Of a DNA stretch of 64,000 nt, positions 51,260 to 60,077 are shown piece after piece. The stretch covers positions 1 to 64,000 of the forward strand of contig JAISHS010000035.1 of assembly GCA_031262405.1 (NCBI GenBank), written 5' to 3'. The stretch is from Oscillospiraceae bacterium. GTDB lineage: Bacteria; Bacillota; Clostridia; Oscillospirales; Oscillospiraceae. The notes under the pieces are model-generated. The model was not told the origin of the DNA and ran no database searches. It was given only the letters and a program-made list of their open reading frames with translations. The translations under genes were made by a program, and so were the position numbers. How positions within the stretch are numbered: position 1 is the stretch's first letter; the number at the start of each line of letters is the position of its first letter.

Positions 51260-51267
51260 CATGGCTT

Positions 51268-52350
51268 TCAAAAGCTCTCTTCCCGCTTCCTCTCAAAAAT
51301 CTCCTTCAGGCTCTCGTTATAGGGCGCGCGCGCGATGCCGTATTCGGTGATGATTGCGGTAACGAGCTCATTGTCAGCAAAGTCAAAGGCGGGGTTATAG
51401 ACCTTCACGCCCTCCGGCGCCATGCGCTGTTTGTACCACATCTGAGTCACTTCCTCGGCGGGACGCTCCTCAATCGGGATGTCCTTTCCGGAGGGGGTGT
51501 TCATGTCGATAGACGACGTCGGCGCGACTACATAGAAGGGAATCCCGTAGAACTTGGCGAGAATCGCAAGAGCCGAGGTGCCAATCTTATTGCAGGCGTC
51601 GCCATTGGCGGCAACGCGGTCGCTGCCGACGAAAACCGCCTGAACCCAGCCGTTTTTCATGACCTGAGACGCCATATTGTCGCAGATCACCGTGGTGTCA
51701 ACCCCGCTCGAGTGCAGCTCAAAGGCGGACAGCCGCGCCCCCTGCAGCAGCGGTCTCGTCTCGTCCGTGAACACCTTAAATTTATAGCCCCGCTCGTGCC
51801 CGAGATGAATCGGCGCGAGAGCCGTGCCGTATTTCACGGCGGCGAGCTGTCCGGCGTTGCAGTGGGTCAAAATCCCGTCGCCGTCGTGAATTAGGGTCAG
51901 GCCGTATTCGCCCATCGCCCTGCAAACCCTAATATCCTCTTCCTTTATCTTGACCGCCTCGTCGCGAAGCAGCGTCTTAATTTCGGCAACCGACTTGTCG
52001 GCGTTGTCCGTCACAAGCTTCTCCATCCGGTCAAGCGCCCAGAAGAGATTCACAGCCGTCGGTCGCGCGGAGGCGAGATAGTCCTTCGCCGCCTTAAACT
52101 GCGCATAGAAGCTCTCGTAATCGTCAGTCTCAATGTCCTTCGCCGCCAGATAAATCCCGATTGCCGCCGCAACGCCGATAGCCGGCGCGCCGCGCACTCG
52201 AAGCAGATAGATAGCGTCCCAGATGTCCGCCTGTCTGGTCAGCGAGAGAAGCTCCACCGTATCGGGCAGCTTCGTCTGGTCAATTATGACCAGCGCGCCG
52301 GCTTCCTCGTCCATCGTGACGGTCTCAAGGTTCATTATATTTTCACTCAT
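51268..52350 (-). CDS. mtnA: S-methyl-5-thioribose-1-phosphate isomerase
   Basis: About 360 residues of the eIF2B-like isomerase family. [21 protein letters not shown] near the start, [19 protein letters not shown] with the catalytic Cys, [18 protein letters not shown] with the catalytic Asp, and [17 protein letters not shown] are MtnA signatures. It converts methylthioribose-1-phosphate to methylthioribulose-1-phosphate in methionine salvage. No other salvage gene is nearby. ATG at 52350 is used; the frame is open to 52398, but the extra residues are not conserved-looking. Confidence 0.93.
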   Translation of the reverse strand: MSENIMNLETVTMDEEAGALVIIDQTKLPDTVELLSLTRQADIWDAIYLLRVRGAPAIGVAAAIGIYLAAKDIETDDYESFYAQFKAAKDYLASARPTAVNLFWALDRMEKLVTDNADKSVAEIKTLLRDEAVKIKEEDIRVCRAMGEYGLTLIHDGDGILTHCNAGQLAAVKYGTALAPIHLGHERGYKFKVFTDETRPLLQGARLSAFELHSSGVDTTVICDNMASQVMKNGWVQAVFVGSDRVAANGDACNKIGTSALAILAKFYGIPFYVVAPTSSIDMNTPSGKDIPIEERPAEEVTQMWYKQRMAPEGVKVYNPAFDFADNELVTAIITEYGIARAPYNESLKEIFERKREESF

Positions 52351-52434
52351 AGAAGTCAAATCTCCATTTTCAAAGGAAAGGTTTTGTGTTACAATCACTG
52401 TAATTGTAATTTCTTTTCAGGGGGGCTTGTTTAT

Positions 52435-52917
52435 ATGGAGCAAAATCTGATTTTAGACGCCGTGAGTCGGCTGGCGCTTTGCTACGAGGAATATCTGGCG
52501 GTTGTGCCGGAGCGAAAAAAGGGGCTTGGGAATATGTTTCACGGCTGGTTTTCCTCCGGAGTGGAGGAGATGCCCCCTGTTCACAGGGATTTTTTAAGCA
52601 AAGTGGAGGAATGCGTGGCGCAGCTCACCGCCGCGGCACAGGAGCAAAAGTCCAACGCGCCCCCGACGGTCGGCGAGGGCGCGCTGGAAGCGGCGCGGCT
52701 AATTCTCTTCCCCGCATACCTGCCCCTTTCAGATCAGCGGGCGCTGTATCTCGTCGCCGCGCAGGGCTGCTGCGACCCGCTTTTGCCCTATCTCGCCCCC
52801 GACGATCTGAAAGCGCTCAGGGCTGACTTCGAACGCTCGGTTAAAAAGCGTGAGCGCCTACCGGTGCAGGAGAAGCTGATAAAGCGAATGCGGGAGCTCA
52901 CCGGGGAGAAGAAATAG
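52435..52917 (+). CDS. 160-aa cytoplasmic protein, unknown
   Basis: A 160-residue soluble, largely helical protein (LDAVSRLALCYEEYLAVVPERKKGLGNMFHGWFSSG; LYLVAAQGCCDPLLPYL). No membrane helix or known motif; Cys-Cys at about residue 115 is the only notable feature. AGGGGGGC lies ten bases before the ATG at 52435; the frame is open to 52384 without a ribosome site. Divergent from mtnA. I do not recognise the family. Confidence 0.65.
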   Translation: MEQNLILDAVSRLALCYEEYLAVVPERKKGLGNMFHGWFSSGVEEMPPVHRDFLSKVEECVAQLTAAAQEQKSNAPPTVGEGALEAARLILFPAYLPLSDQRALYLVAAQGCCDPLLPYLAPDDLKALRADFERSVKKRERLPVQEKLIKRMRELTGEKK

Positions 52918-52943
52918 CGGCGCTCGGAAAGTAGCGCGCGCAA

Positions 52944-52957
52944 TAATCAGAGCTTCC
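52944..52957. repeat. solo end of the 159-bp element family
   Basis: TAATCAGAGCTTCC matches the right end of the MITE-like elements (TTAATCAGAGGTTCC) with one change. No matching left end lies within 200 bases. It sits between two convergent genes. Confidence 0.4.
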
Positions 52958-52975
52958 TAAAATAGAAGCGGGGCC

Positions 52976-54562
52976 TTATTCCAGCACAAGCTGCGCTCCG
53001 GCAGCTAAAATCCGCTCCGAGCCTTCGGTACTACTCAGGTTATTGTTCCTCGCTATCAAAGCTTCCGTCACGGTCAAATCGGGGAAAAGGTCAAAGCCGG
53101 TAAGGCCGCAGCCGTCGAGAAAGAGACTATCTACGGTTATTCCCGACAGCTCAGATATAAATCTGTCGTAATTCACATAACCAATAGATAGACCGGCGAA
53201 GCTCTTGCCCGGAACCGCAAAATCGAAGTTGTCGGCTATCACATGGTTAAGGTTAAGATGTTCAATCATCGGACAATCCTTAATCGGTGACAAATCGCTT
53301 ACGGGGCAGCCGCTAAGCCCCAAGGAATTAAGCATCGAGAAATTTCTTATCACCGAAATGTCATTCACGCCGGTATAATCCAGCATGAGCGCTCGTAAAT
53401 GTATGTGCTCATTTAAAAATGAAATATCCTCAAGTGAATTATATTGTATATTCAAGCTTTTGATATTTTTGCAGGCGGCAAGGTCTGCCGTCGAAACGAA
53501 TTTCTCGTATCGCGGAGACAGGCTACCGTCGTTATATTTACTGCAATAGCTGTCCTGTTCCTCCCAGGTGGCGAAAGCCTTGTCCTCCGCGATGAAAATG
53601 CTCTCAACGCCGAGCAGCTCATGGGGATAGACCGGCTCTTCAGCCGTCTTCCCCAGATTCAGGCGAATCGCCTGTTCTATAATCGGATCGGAAAACTCAT
53701 AAACCGTCGTCTGCTCCGAGCCGAACCTCTCGCCCAGGCTCTCTTTCAGAGCCGGAAGGATCAAGCCTCCGGCCATAAAGCAAAGGGCAAGTGCCGCCGC
53801 AATTATAGCCGCGAAGAAGGGACGATAGGTCGTTCCTTTTCTATACTTTTCCAGTGCGCTTTGCAGCTTCGCTACGTTTTTATACCGCTTGCCGACCTCA
53901 TAATTCGCCGCGCGGCCGACTATGTCGCGAAGCGCCCGGTCGCTTACCCTTTCGGAAAGCTCCTTAATATCCATGCTCCCCGTCAGAAGGTAAAACAGCA
54001 CCATCCCCAAGGAATATACATCCGCCCGGTAGTCGGTCTTTCTGTAGCCCAGCTCCGGCGTTACAAAGCCCTCCGTGCCGATAAGCGCCGTCTCTGAGCC
54101 GCCGTTTTTATCATAAAAATGCGCTATCCCGAAATCAATTAAATATACATTGTCGCCGTTAATTATAATATTGTCCGGCTTAATGTCGCAGTGCAGCAGC
54201 GACTTGCCGTGGAGATAGGAAACTATCGCGCAAAGCTTCTCGGTTATCGCGACAGCCGCCCCCGTTGTTATAAGCCCGCTCTCATAAGCGTCGGTAAGGG
54301 TCACGCCGTTTATGTATTCATAGGAATAGAAAAAGCTCTCGTCAGTCTCAAAAAAATCAATAATCTTCGGCAGACCCGGATGCTCCAGCTCACAGAGAGC
54401 CGCCGGATTTTTCAAAAAACAAAACTGCCTCGGCTGCTGCTTTATCACATAGAGCTTATCCTCCCGCTCGGAGAGGAAAACCCTTGACGTGGGGTTGTCC
54501 GAAAGCAGTTCAATGATCTGATATGACGGGAACTTATTGTCAATATAAAGCTGTTCGTCCAT
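52976..54562 (-). CDS. membrane Ser/Thr protein kinase with leucine-rich repeats
   Basis: A 528-residue protein. Kinase domain (about 14-245) with lysine in LYVIKQQ, LLHCDIKPDNI (catalytic Asp126, Lys128, Asn131; Cys replaces the usual Arg of HRD), DFG at 143-145 and GTEGFVTPE. One membrane helix (about 252-272) follows, then a C-terminal outside region with a leucine-rich repeat array (about 360-520: ACKNIKSLNIQYNSLEDISFL, LRALMLDYTGVNDIS, LNSLGLSGCPVSDLSPI). This resembles receptor kinases; no PASTA repeats. It lies three bases after the XRE-like gene, so they are one operon. Confidence 0.88.
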   Translation of the reverse strand: MDEQLYIDNKFPSYQIIELLSDNPTSRVFLSEREDKLYVIKQQPRQFCFLKNPAALCELEHPGLPKIIDFFETDESFFYSYEYINGVTLTDAYESGLITTGAAVAITEKLCAIVSYLHGKSLLHCDIKPDNIIINGDNVYLIDFGIAHFYDKNGGSETALIGTEGFVTPELGYRKTDYRADVYSLGMVLFYLLTGSMDIKELSERVSDRALRDIVGRAANYEVGKRYKNVAKLQSALEKYRKGTTYRPFFAAIIAAALALCFMAGGLILPALKESLGERFGSEQTTVYEFSDPIIEQAIRLNLGKTAEEPVYPHELLGVESIFIAEDKAFATWEEQDSYCSKYNDGSLSPRYEKFVSTADLAACKNIKSLNIQYNSLEDISFLNEHIHLRALMLDYTGVNDISVIRNFSMLNSLGLSGCPVSDLSPIKDCPMIEHLNLNHVIADNFDFAVPGKSFAGLSIGYVNYDRFISELSGITVDSLFLDGCGLTGFDLFPDLTVTEALIARNNNLSSTEGSERILAAGAQLVLE

Positions 54563-54564
54563 TT

Positions 54565-55008
54565 TTAATATTTCCCAATCGGCAGAAATCCGTTTTCTTC
54601 TGCCAGAAGATTAAGCTTGATTATGTCCAGCCCATGCGAGATCGCGTAAATGATAAACTTGTCGCGCTTGATGAGCGGATAGAGCTGCGCCTTCTCGCCG
54701 ATTCTGAGGAGCTTATTCGTCCCGTCAACATCCAGCTCTAAGGCAAAGGCAAATTGAATCAGCGTATCGCGCGAGGGGCTTTTTACCCCGCGAATAATCT
54801 CATAGCCATAGACCACGCTGACCCCGCTCAGTGCAAAAAACTCCTCTTTCCGGAGAGAGCGCTCCTGCAGCAGCTCCTCGAGGTGCTTGCCGACAGACGG
54901 CAGGGCGGACTCCGTCCCCGTCACCTTGAGCATTCTAGTAACCGACTTCGCCGCTTGGATTTTGCGCATCAGCTCCGCCGTTTTCTCGCTTCTCGCCACC
55001 AAAAACAC
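54565..55008 (-). CDS. XRE-like helix-turn-helix protein
   Basis: A 147-residue protein. Residues about 40-110 look like an XRE-type helix-turn-helix (LGEELLQERSLRKEEFFALSGVSVVYGYEIIRG-like order, then SRDTLIQFAFALELDVDGTNKLLRIG). The C-terminal 35 residues (LYPLIKRDKFIIYAISHGLDIIKLNLLAEENG) are an unfamiliar helical tail. Upstream of and coupled to the LRR kinase (three-base gap), divergent from the zinc-ribbon gene. It may be the kinase's substrate or regulator. Confidence 0.75.
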   Translation of the reverse strand: MFLVARSEKTAELMRKIQAAKSVTRMLKVTGTESALPSVGKHLEELLQERSLRKEEFFALSGVSVVYGYEIIRGVKSPSRDTLIQFAFALELDVDGTNKLLRIGEKAQLYPLIKRDKFIIYAISHGLDIIKLNLLAEENGFLPIGKY

Positions 55009-55156
55009 GCCCCAATTCCGAACATTATACTAACGACAGTACCATACTTTTTTATTCTTTTCAAGAAAATTTTAGTTTCTATGCTCCCAGCATAGGTTTT
55101 TTGCAAAATGATGTGATATAATGAGATACCAAAATAAAATCGGGAGGCGACTGAGT

Positions 55157-57070
55157 ATGGATTTTGGCAACAGAGACGATTTTAGGAACAATCTTATGAA
55201 TGTTAAGGGCATTTGTCCGATGTGCGGCGCGGTGCTTGCCTTTGGGGCTGCGGCGCAGCTGGCTAAGGCTCACAACATCCAAGCCGATGTCATCATGTGC
55301 CACAGCTGCAACAGGGTATACGAAATTAACCTCGCTGCCGGCCGCATGACATTTATAAACGACGTTACGGGCCGTTTCCCGTGGATTGTGCCGAAGCAGA
55401 CCCAAGCCGTCGAAAGCAATACAAAAGCCTGCGTGGGCTGCGGCCGTCAGCTGCGTGCGGACGCGAAGTTCTGCCCCGCCTGCGGGCGTAACCAGGACGC
55501 CCCTGCGCCTACCCCTGCGCCCCCTCCGCCTCCGCCTGCGCCCCCTGCGCCCCCTGTGCCGCAGGGCGTCTTCGCACCGGAAACTACCGTCTTCGTACCG
55601 GAGCCTACCTTTGCAAGCGGGGAAGCTCCCAAGCGCAAGCGAATGAGTAAAGGGCTTATTATCGGCTTGAGCTCAGCTGCGGCTGTGATAGTGGCAGCGG
55701 CAATTCTCATCCCGACTCTCTCCTCCTCGCCGCAGGCGAAGGCGGCCGAGAGCGCTATAGAAGCCTATATGGAAGATGTGCCCTTTTCCTACACCGAAAA
55801 AATCTCTCGGCAAATGCGCGAGCAAGACTCCGAGCGGAAAGAGAAAGGTTTCGAGCCGGGAGGGGAATATTCCCTGAGCATACAAATCCCGGACTTAGAG
55901 GCTCTGCCCCTCGAGGAGCTGGAATTAATCGCGCCCGAACTGGACTATAACAATCCCGACAATAATACCTTCGCCGACTATCTCAAAGAGTTTGACAAGG
56001 CCGCCGAGAGCGCGGCGCTGGCTTATATCGATGCGAACAAGGTCACCGAATGGCGCGACGCCTCAATCTATGTGACGCTTAGCGAAAACGCTCAGGGCGA
56101 TTGGCAGGCAACGGTGGATAGCTTGAAGGCGCCGGTATATAAAAGCGGCGCAACCAGAGAAGTTGCGGAACCTTTGCAGGCAATGGCGCGCAATCTTTTT
56201 GAAGACAGCGAAGAAATGCAAGAAATACTGGGAATCGCCAGCCTTGTCATCGACCATAGAAGTTTTATGCTGAACGAGCTGTTTGGCGCCTATGAGTCTT
56301 TTGCACAGGAGGCACAGATCAAGGAGATCACTCCTAACGGAGACGACAGCTACGATATAGAAATAGCCTATCCCGACCCAAACGCCGTCTTCTCCTCGGC
56401 GAAGGAGGGTGTTCTCGAACGGTGGAATGAGCCGATTTTTAATCCTATGTACTACGTCTTCGTCGGCGGAGACCTTCCGGAGGACGACTTAGCCTCTGCG
56501 CAGCTAATTAGCACCACGGCGAAAGTCACTTTAGAAATATCCTTTTCAAACGGCACTACTTCTACCTGCACTGTTGATCCGGCCAGCATTGATGAGATGT
56601 TTGATCAGATTAACGAGAGCGCCCTCCAGATCGAAGCTGAAATCAACGACGCCATTAATGAGCGGTGGCTGATAAGCCCGCAGGATATGCCCTCTACCGG
56701 GATTCTGGTGGGCACAAGCAGCGGCAACAAATGTATCGTCAACACGGGTAATGACGTCGATGGCTACTACCTGCGCTTTTTCTCCTATGACGGCAACGGC
56801 AACCTGGCACAACACGGGGCTATGGCAGCGGGCGTTTTCATCCGCGGCGGAGCATCTTATACCTTCTACCTGCCCAGCGGCCTGTACGTGCTGGAATACG
56901 GCACCGGCTCTAATTGGTACGGCACGGAGTATATGTTCGGTCCTTTAGGCGACTATACTCGATTGGATGGCGTGATTGATTCAGAATACGGTTATTACAA
57001 CGAAGTGTCGCTGCATACCTCGGGCGGCAACATCGGTTCCACAGACGTGCCCTACTCCCCGGGCGGATAA
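55157..57070 (+). CDS. zinc-ribbon membrane protein, unknown
   Basis: About 637 residues. An N-terminal zinc ribbon (CPMCGAVL ... CHSCNRVYEIN), a second one (CVGCGRQLRADAKFCPACG, about 97-115), a proline-rich linker (about 120-150), a single membrane helix (about 173-195) and a large outside region (about 200-637) with a C-terminal beta-rich domain (SGNKCIVNTGNDVDGYYLRFFSYDG ... YTFYLPSGLYVLEYGTG). ATG at 55157 is used: GGGAGG lies nine bases before it, and an earlier ATG at 55121 overlaps a TATAAT box (55117-55122). Divergent from the XRE/kinase pair. Function unknown; a cytoplasm-to-surface signalling protein is possible. Confidence 0.75.
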   Translation: MDFGNRDDFRNNLMNVKGICPMCGAVLAFGAAAQLAKAHNIQADVIMCHSCNRVYEINLAAGRMTFINDVTGRFPWIVPKQTQAVESNTKACVGCGRQLRADAKFCPACGRNQDAPAPTPAPPPPPPAPPAPPVPQGVFAPETTVFVPEPTFASGEAPKRKRMSKGLIIGLSSAAAVIVAAAILIPTLSSSPQAKAAESAIEAYMEDVPFSYTEKISRQMREQDSERKEKGFEPGGEYSLSIQIPDLEALPLEELELIAPELDYNNPDNNTFADYLKEFDKAAESAALAYIDANKVTEWRDASIYVTLSENAQGDWQATVDSLKAPVYKSGATREVAEPLQAMARNLFEDSEEMQEILGIASLVIDHRSFMLNELFGAYESFAQEAQIKEITPNGDDSYDIEIAYPDPNAVFSSAKEGVLERWNEPIFNPMYYVFVGGDLPEDDLASAQLISTTAKVTLEISFSNGTTSTCTVDPASIDEMFDQINESALQIEAEINDAINERWLISPQDMPSTGILVGTSSGNKCIVNTGNDVDGYYLRFFSYDGNGNLAQHGAMAAGVFIRGGASYTFYLPSGLYVLEYGTGSNWYGTEYMFGPLGDYTRLDGVIDSEYGYYNEVSLHTSGGNIGSTDVPYSPGG

Positions 57071-57072
57071 GC

Positions 57073-57087
57073 GGCAGATAATAGATA
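57073..57087. repeat. CAGATAATAGATAA tract
   Basis: GGCAGATAATAGATAA just after the zinc-ribbon stop codon; same family as tracts at 25197-25230 and 38555-38592, each at a gene 3' end when read on the coding strand. Confidence 0.5.
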
Positions 57088-57102
57088 AACCCAAAATAAT
57101 AA

Positions 57103-57132
57103 CGGAGCTTTTGCTTTACCGCAAAAGCTCCG
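57103..57132. terminator. terminator between zinc-ribbon and msmX-like genes
   Basis: CGGAGCTTTTGC (57103-57114) pairs exactly with GCAAAAGCTCCG (57121-57132), loop TTTACC; TGTTTAGTTATT follows on +. Convergent, serves both genes. Confidence 0.75.
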
Positions 57133-57149
57133 CTGTTTAGTTATTGCAA

Positions 57150-58265
57150 TTAGATCAAATTGTCCTCGGTTTCCTTATCGAACAGATGCGCGGCATTTCC
57201 GGGAATCGTGAAGTAAATCGTCTCGCCGCCGCGATAGGTAACGACGTTTGCGTCGCCCATATCGGATACGGGGCGAATGATAACAACTTCCTTCTCGCCC
57301 GCCATGACGTGCAGATGGACGCTGCTTCCCATCATCTCGCTGAAGACGACCTTGCCCTCAATGCTTTCGGGCGTTTTGTCCGCGACCAGAATGTGCTCGG
57401 GTCTCATGCCGACGATAACAGCCTTCGGCGCGGCGTTCGCGGCCTTAAGCTCCGCCTGCTTCTCCTCCGGCAGCTCGATGGTCTTGCCCAGCACCACGGC
57501 GCTGTAGACGCCGCCGTCCTTTTTGAGCTCGCCCTCGAAGAAGTTCATCTGCGGTGAGCCGATGAAGCCCGCCACGAACAGATTCTCCGGATGATGGAAC
57601 ACTTCATTGGGAGTTCCAACCTGCTGAATAAAACCGTCCTTCATGATGACGATCCGATCGCCCAGCGTCATGGCCTCGGTCTGGTCGTGCGTGACATAGA
57701 CAAAGGTCGTGTTGATCCTCTGGCGCAGCTTGATAATCTCCGCGCGCATCTGGTTGCGCAGCTTCGCGTCAAGGTTGCTGAGCGGTTCGTCCATGAGGAA
57801 GACCTGCGGCTCGCGGACGATTGCGCGGCCGATCGCGACGCGCTGGCGCTGACCGCCGGAGAGCGCCTTCGGCTTGCGCTGGAGGTACTCAGTGATGTCC
57901 AGAATTTCCGCCGCACGCCTTACCGCCGCGTCAATCTCCGCCTTGGGCATCTTGCGCAGCTTAAGCGCGAAAGCCATGTTGTCATAGACGGTCATGTGGG
58001 GGTAGAGCGCATAGTTCTGGAACACCATCGCGATATCACGGTCCTTCGGGGCAACGGCATTAACGAGTCTGTCGCCTATGTACAGATCGCCGTCCGTTAT
58101 CTCCTCGAGTCCCGCAATCATGCGCAGTGTGGTGGATTTCCCGCAGCCCGAGGGACCTACGAGGACGACAAATTCTTTGTCTTCGATTTCAAGGTTGAAA
58201 TCGTCGACCGCCACCACGTCTTTGTCGTACACTTTCTTGATGCCTTTCAGGGTAACAGTTGCCAT
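57150..58265 (-). CDS. MsmX/UgpC-type sugar ABC transporter ATPase
   Basis: A 371-residue ABC ATPase. Walker A GPSGCGKST, signature LSGGQRQR, Walker B VFLMDEPLSNLD and switch His in THDQTEAMT, followed by the long C-terminal OB-fold domain (from about 235: GFIGSPQMNFFEGEL ... VIVGMRPEHI) that marks the MsmX/UgpC/MalK class. In Bacillota such ATPases (MsmX) serve several sugar transporters. No permease or binding protein is adjacent, so it is probably a shared ATPase. ATG at 58265 (MATVTLKGIKKVYD) is used; the frame opens 19 codons earlier. Confidence 0.93.
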   Translation of the reverse strand: MATVTLKGIKKVYDKDVVAVDDFNLEIEDKEFVVLVGPSGCGKSTTLRMIAGLEEITDGDLYIGDRLVNAVAPKDRDIAMVFQNYALYPHMTVYDNMAFALKLRKMPKAEIDAAVRRAAEILDITEYLQRKPKALSGGQRQRVAIGRAIVREPQVFLMDEPLSNLDAKLRNQMRAEIIKLRQRINTTFVYVTHDQTEAMTLGDRIVIMKDGFIQQVGTPNEVFHHPENLFVAGFIGSPQMNFFEGELKKDGGVYSAVVLGKTIELPEEKQAELKAANAAPKAVIVGMRPEHILVADKTPESIEGKVVFSEMMGSSVHLHVMAGEKEVVIIRPVSDMGDANVVTYRGGETIYFTIPGNAAHLFDKETEDNLI

Positions 58266-58575
58266 GTTTCCCGGCTCTGACATACCCGCCTTTGCGATGA
58301 TATGCCTCGCCCGCGCCCGCACTAAGTGGCTTGGGCTTTACGACAGGTCTCCACGCTGCCGCACCGTGAGCCAAACGGATTATATCCTCCTTCTTTTTCG
58401 ACCGACGGCCAATAGAGTGGAGTTGCTCCGCCAGCCGCATTATTAGGGCAGGACAAGGGGATTAGTCCAACCCAAGGATATTATGACAGGTTTTCAATAA
58501 CATTGCAAGTCCCTCGGCAAATTTTCTGTTAGTTTTTTTCTGCTTTTTACGCGCTCGGGCTTCGGCAAACAAAAG
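58266..58575. other. leader of the MsmX-like gene and gap before tRNA-Ser
   Basis: Contains a purine/pyrimidine-rich stretch and short T-runs; no small gene or hairpin is clear. The msmX promoter on - must lie here but was not placed. Confidence 0.35.
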
Positions 58576-58605
58576 TTGACATACGAGAAGTTTTTATGCT
58601 AGTAT
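58576..58605 (+). promoter_or_regulatory. promoter of tRNA-Ser
   Basis: TTGACA (58576-58581), 18-base spacer, TAGTAT (58600-58605); the tRNA begins 23 bases downstream. Confidence 0.75.
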
Positions 58606-58627
58606 ACTCAGTGGCTATTTGGGTTAT

Positions 58628-58716
58628 GGAGGATTAGCGAAGTGGTCATAACGCGGCGGTCTTGAAAACCGTTTGACGGCAACGTCACGGGGGTTCGAAT
58701 CCCTCATCCTCCGCCA
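58628..58716 (+). tRNA. tRNA-Ser (anticodon UGA)
   Basis: An 89-base class II tRNA with encoded CCA. Acceptor GGAGGAT (58628-58634) pairs with ATCCTCC (58706-58712), discriminator G. The anticodon loop CTTGAAA gives TGA; a long variable arm with GACGGCAACGTC pairing follows, then the GTTCGAATC T-loop. Confidence 0.95.
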
Positions 58717-58782
58717 CACGGACCAAATGCGAACTCTTTCATTCGCTGCTTTGCAGTAGGTGAAGCGTTCGCATTTGTGTTT
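58709..58782 (+). repeat. tRNA-Ser 3' end/terminator unit, left copy
   Basis: CTCCGCCA of the tRNA followed by CAAATGCGAAC (58724-58734), which pairs exactly with GTTCGCATTTG (58767-58777) and leads into TGTTTTATTT: an intrinsic terminator for the tRNA. The whole unit recurs at 60797-60868 with the same stem arms, giving a direct repeat around the intervening island. Confidence 0.8.
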
Positions 58783-58834
58783 TATTTGATGTAATCGAAA
58801 TCATCGTGATAAAAATTGTGGAGGAGAATGTGCT

Positions 58835-59371
58835 ATGATACTATCTGATAAAACATTGGATAGGCTGATTAAAGAGAACAAATTGATAATTACCCCGATT
58901 GAACAAGCTCAGATTCAACCGGCAAGTATCGACATTCGTCTTGGGAACACATTCTCCATTGTTGATGATACAGCAGGTGGAGTGCTTACCCTTGACGATA
59001 AAATTACATATAAGACTATAACCGCGGAGCAGTATTTATTGCTGCCCGGACAATTTGTCCTTGCAACAACGATGGAATACATATCTCTTCCCGATAACTT
59101 AACCGCATTTGTCGAGGGAAGAAGCTCTTTAGGTCGTCTCGGCTTATTCATTCAAAACGCAGGATGGGTCGATCCCGGATTTGAAGGCGAAATAACCTTG
59201 GAACTGTTTAATGCTAACCGATGTGCAATTCAACTACGGGCTGGACGCAGAATTGGACAGCTGGTTTTTGCGCAGATGGATGAAAACGCTCTTAATCCGT
59301 ACAATGGTAAATATCAAGGTCAACGAAATGCCACCGGCTCTCGCATTTATATGGATAGCGAAATCGTCTAA
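58835..59371 (+). CDS. dcd: dCTP deaminase
   Basis: A 178-residue trimeric dUTPase-fold enzyme. MILSDKTLDRLI, QPASIDIRLGNTF, FVEGRSSLGRLGLFIQNAGWVDPGFEGEITLELFN with the catalytic Glu123 and the Arg/Ser of RSS, and RIGQLVFAQM identify the Dcd family, which turns dCTP into dUTP (some members also to dUMP). GGAGGAG lies before the ATG. It is the first gene of the AT-richer tRNA-Ser-bracketed segment, so it may be cargo. dCTP deaminases also occur as phage-defence genes, but nothing here proves that role. Confidence 0.93.
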   Translation: MILSDKTLDRLIKENKLIITPIEQAQIQPASIDIRLGNTFSIVDDTAGGVLTLDDKITYKTITAEQYLLLPGQFVLATTMEYISLPDNLTAFVEGRSSLGRLGLFIQNAGWVDPGFEGEITLELFNANRCAIQLRAGRRIGQLVFAQMDENALNPYNGKYQGQRNATGSRIYMDSEIV

Positions 59372-59453
59372 TTAATAAGGGTCTGCCTTGTAACCGATGG
59401 TGCAATACTCACCCGTTCGCAACAGACGATGAAGTGCATTGAGAGGATAGCTG

Positions 59454-59627
59454 ATGATGAATAGATTCCGCACCACGCTTCACAACGTCGAAGCCTATAT
59501 GCTGTCGCAGATGAGCGACAGCGCGCACGACGGCGAACACGTCTACCGTGTACTCAACTATGCACTCGACATCACGCGATTTGAGCCGACCGATGAGTAC
59601 AAAGAGGATTTGATGGTGTTCGAATAA
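59454..59627 (+). pseudogene. truncated HD-domain protein
   Basis: A 57-residue remnant, MMNRFRTTLHNVEAY onwards, with SAHDGEHVYRVLNYALDIT: the first His of an HD phosphohydrolase domain (AHDxxHxxRV pattern). The usual LLHDIG part and the rest of about 200 residues are missing; the frame stops after YKEDLMVFE. Codon use is GC-richer than the genes around it. The rest of the gap 59372-59798 is AT-rich with no gene. Confidence 0.6.
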
Positions 59628-59798
59628 CATCAACATGCAGTAACTATAAAAATAAAGGCTTGTATCAACGTAAACCACGTGGTAGAATAGTATATCTGTT
59701 GATATCCATGGACAAGCTATCCCAATGTGTTCTCTAATTCTAAAACTGTTTTTTACAGAATATGAATTGAGAGCAGTACTGTTTAGGAGGCTTTTTTG

Positions 59799-60062
59799 AT
59801 GGATAAAAAATCTGAAATTGAAAAGGGTGAACGCATTATGCCGACAGCCATTAAAGAAGCCATTGATTCTGAGAAAAGAAGCCTTGATAAAATCAATTCA
59901 TATTTACTCAAGCAAATTCAGTTGCTTGAAGCTTTAGACGAGCTTCCAGACAATCCCCAAAATAACAAAAAGAAGATTGAAATGCAAAAAGAAATTCAAG
60001 CTAAGTTGGTGCGCGTTGGAATAATTACTAAAAATAATAACCTCAAAAAGAATTACAAGTAG
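59799..60062 (+). CDS. 87-aa lysine-rich helical protein, partner of ART-like gene
   Basis: A small charged protein (KKSEIEKGERIMPTAIKEAI; SEKRSLDKINSYLLKQIQLLEALDEL), predicted to be two helices and a lysine-rich tail, with no known motif. GGAGG lies before ATG 59799. Only 15 bases separate it from the ART-like gene, which has its own GGAGG inside that gap. The size, order and spacing are like an antitoxin or immunity partner, but no such family is recognised. Low GC. Confidence 0.65.
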   Translation: MDKKSEIEKGERIMPTAIKEAIDSEKRSLDKINSYLLKQIQLLEALDELPDNPQNNKKKIEMQKEIQAKLVRVGIITKNNNLKKNYK

Positions 60063-60077
60063 TGGAGGTTGTTTATT

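Noticed and set aside
55081..55105. small hairpin CTATGCT/AGCATAG with T-run before the zinc-ribbon gene
   Set aside because: Could be an attenuator, but the stem is only 7 bp and no promoter upstream of it was identified.
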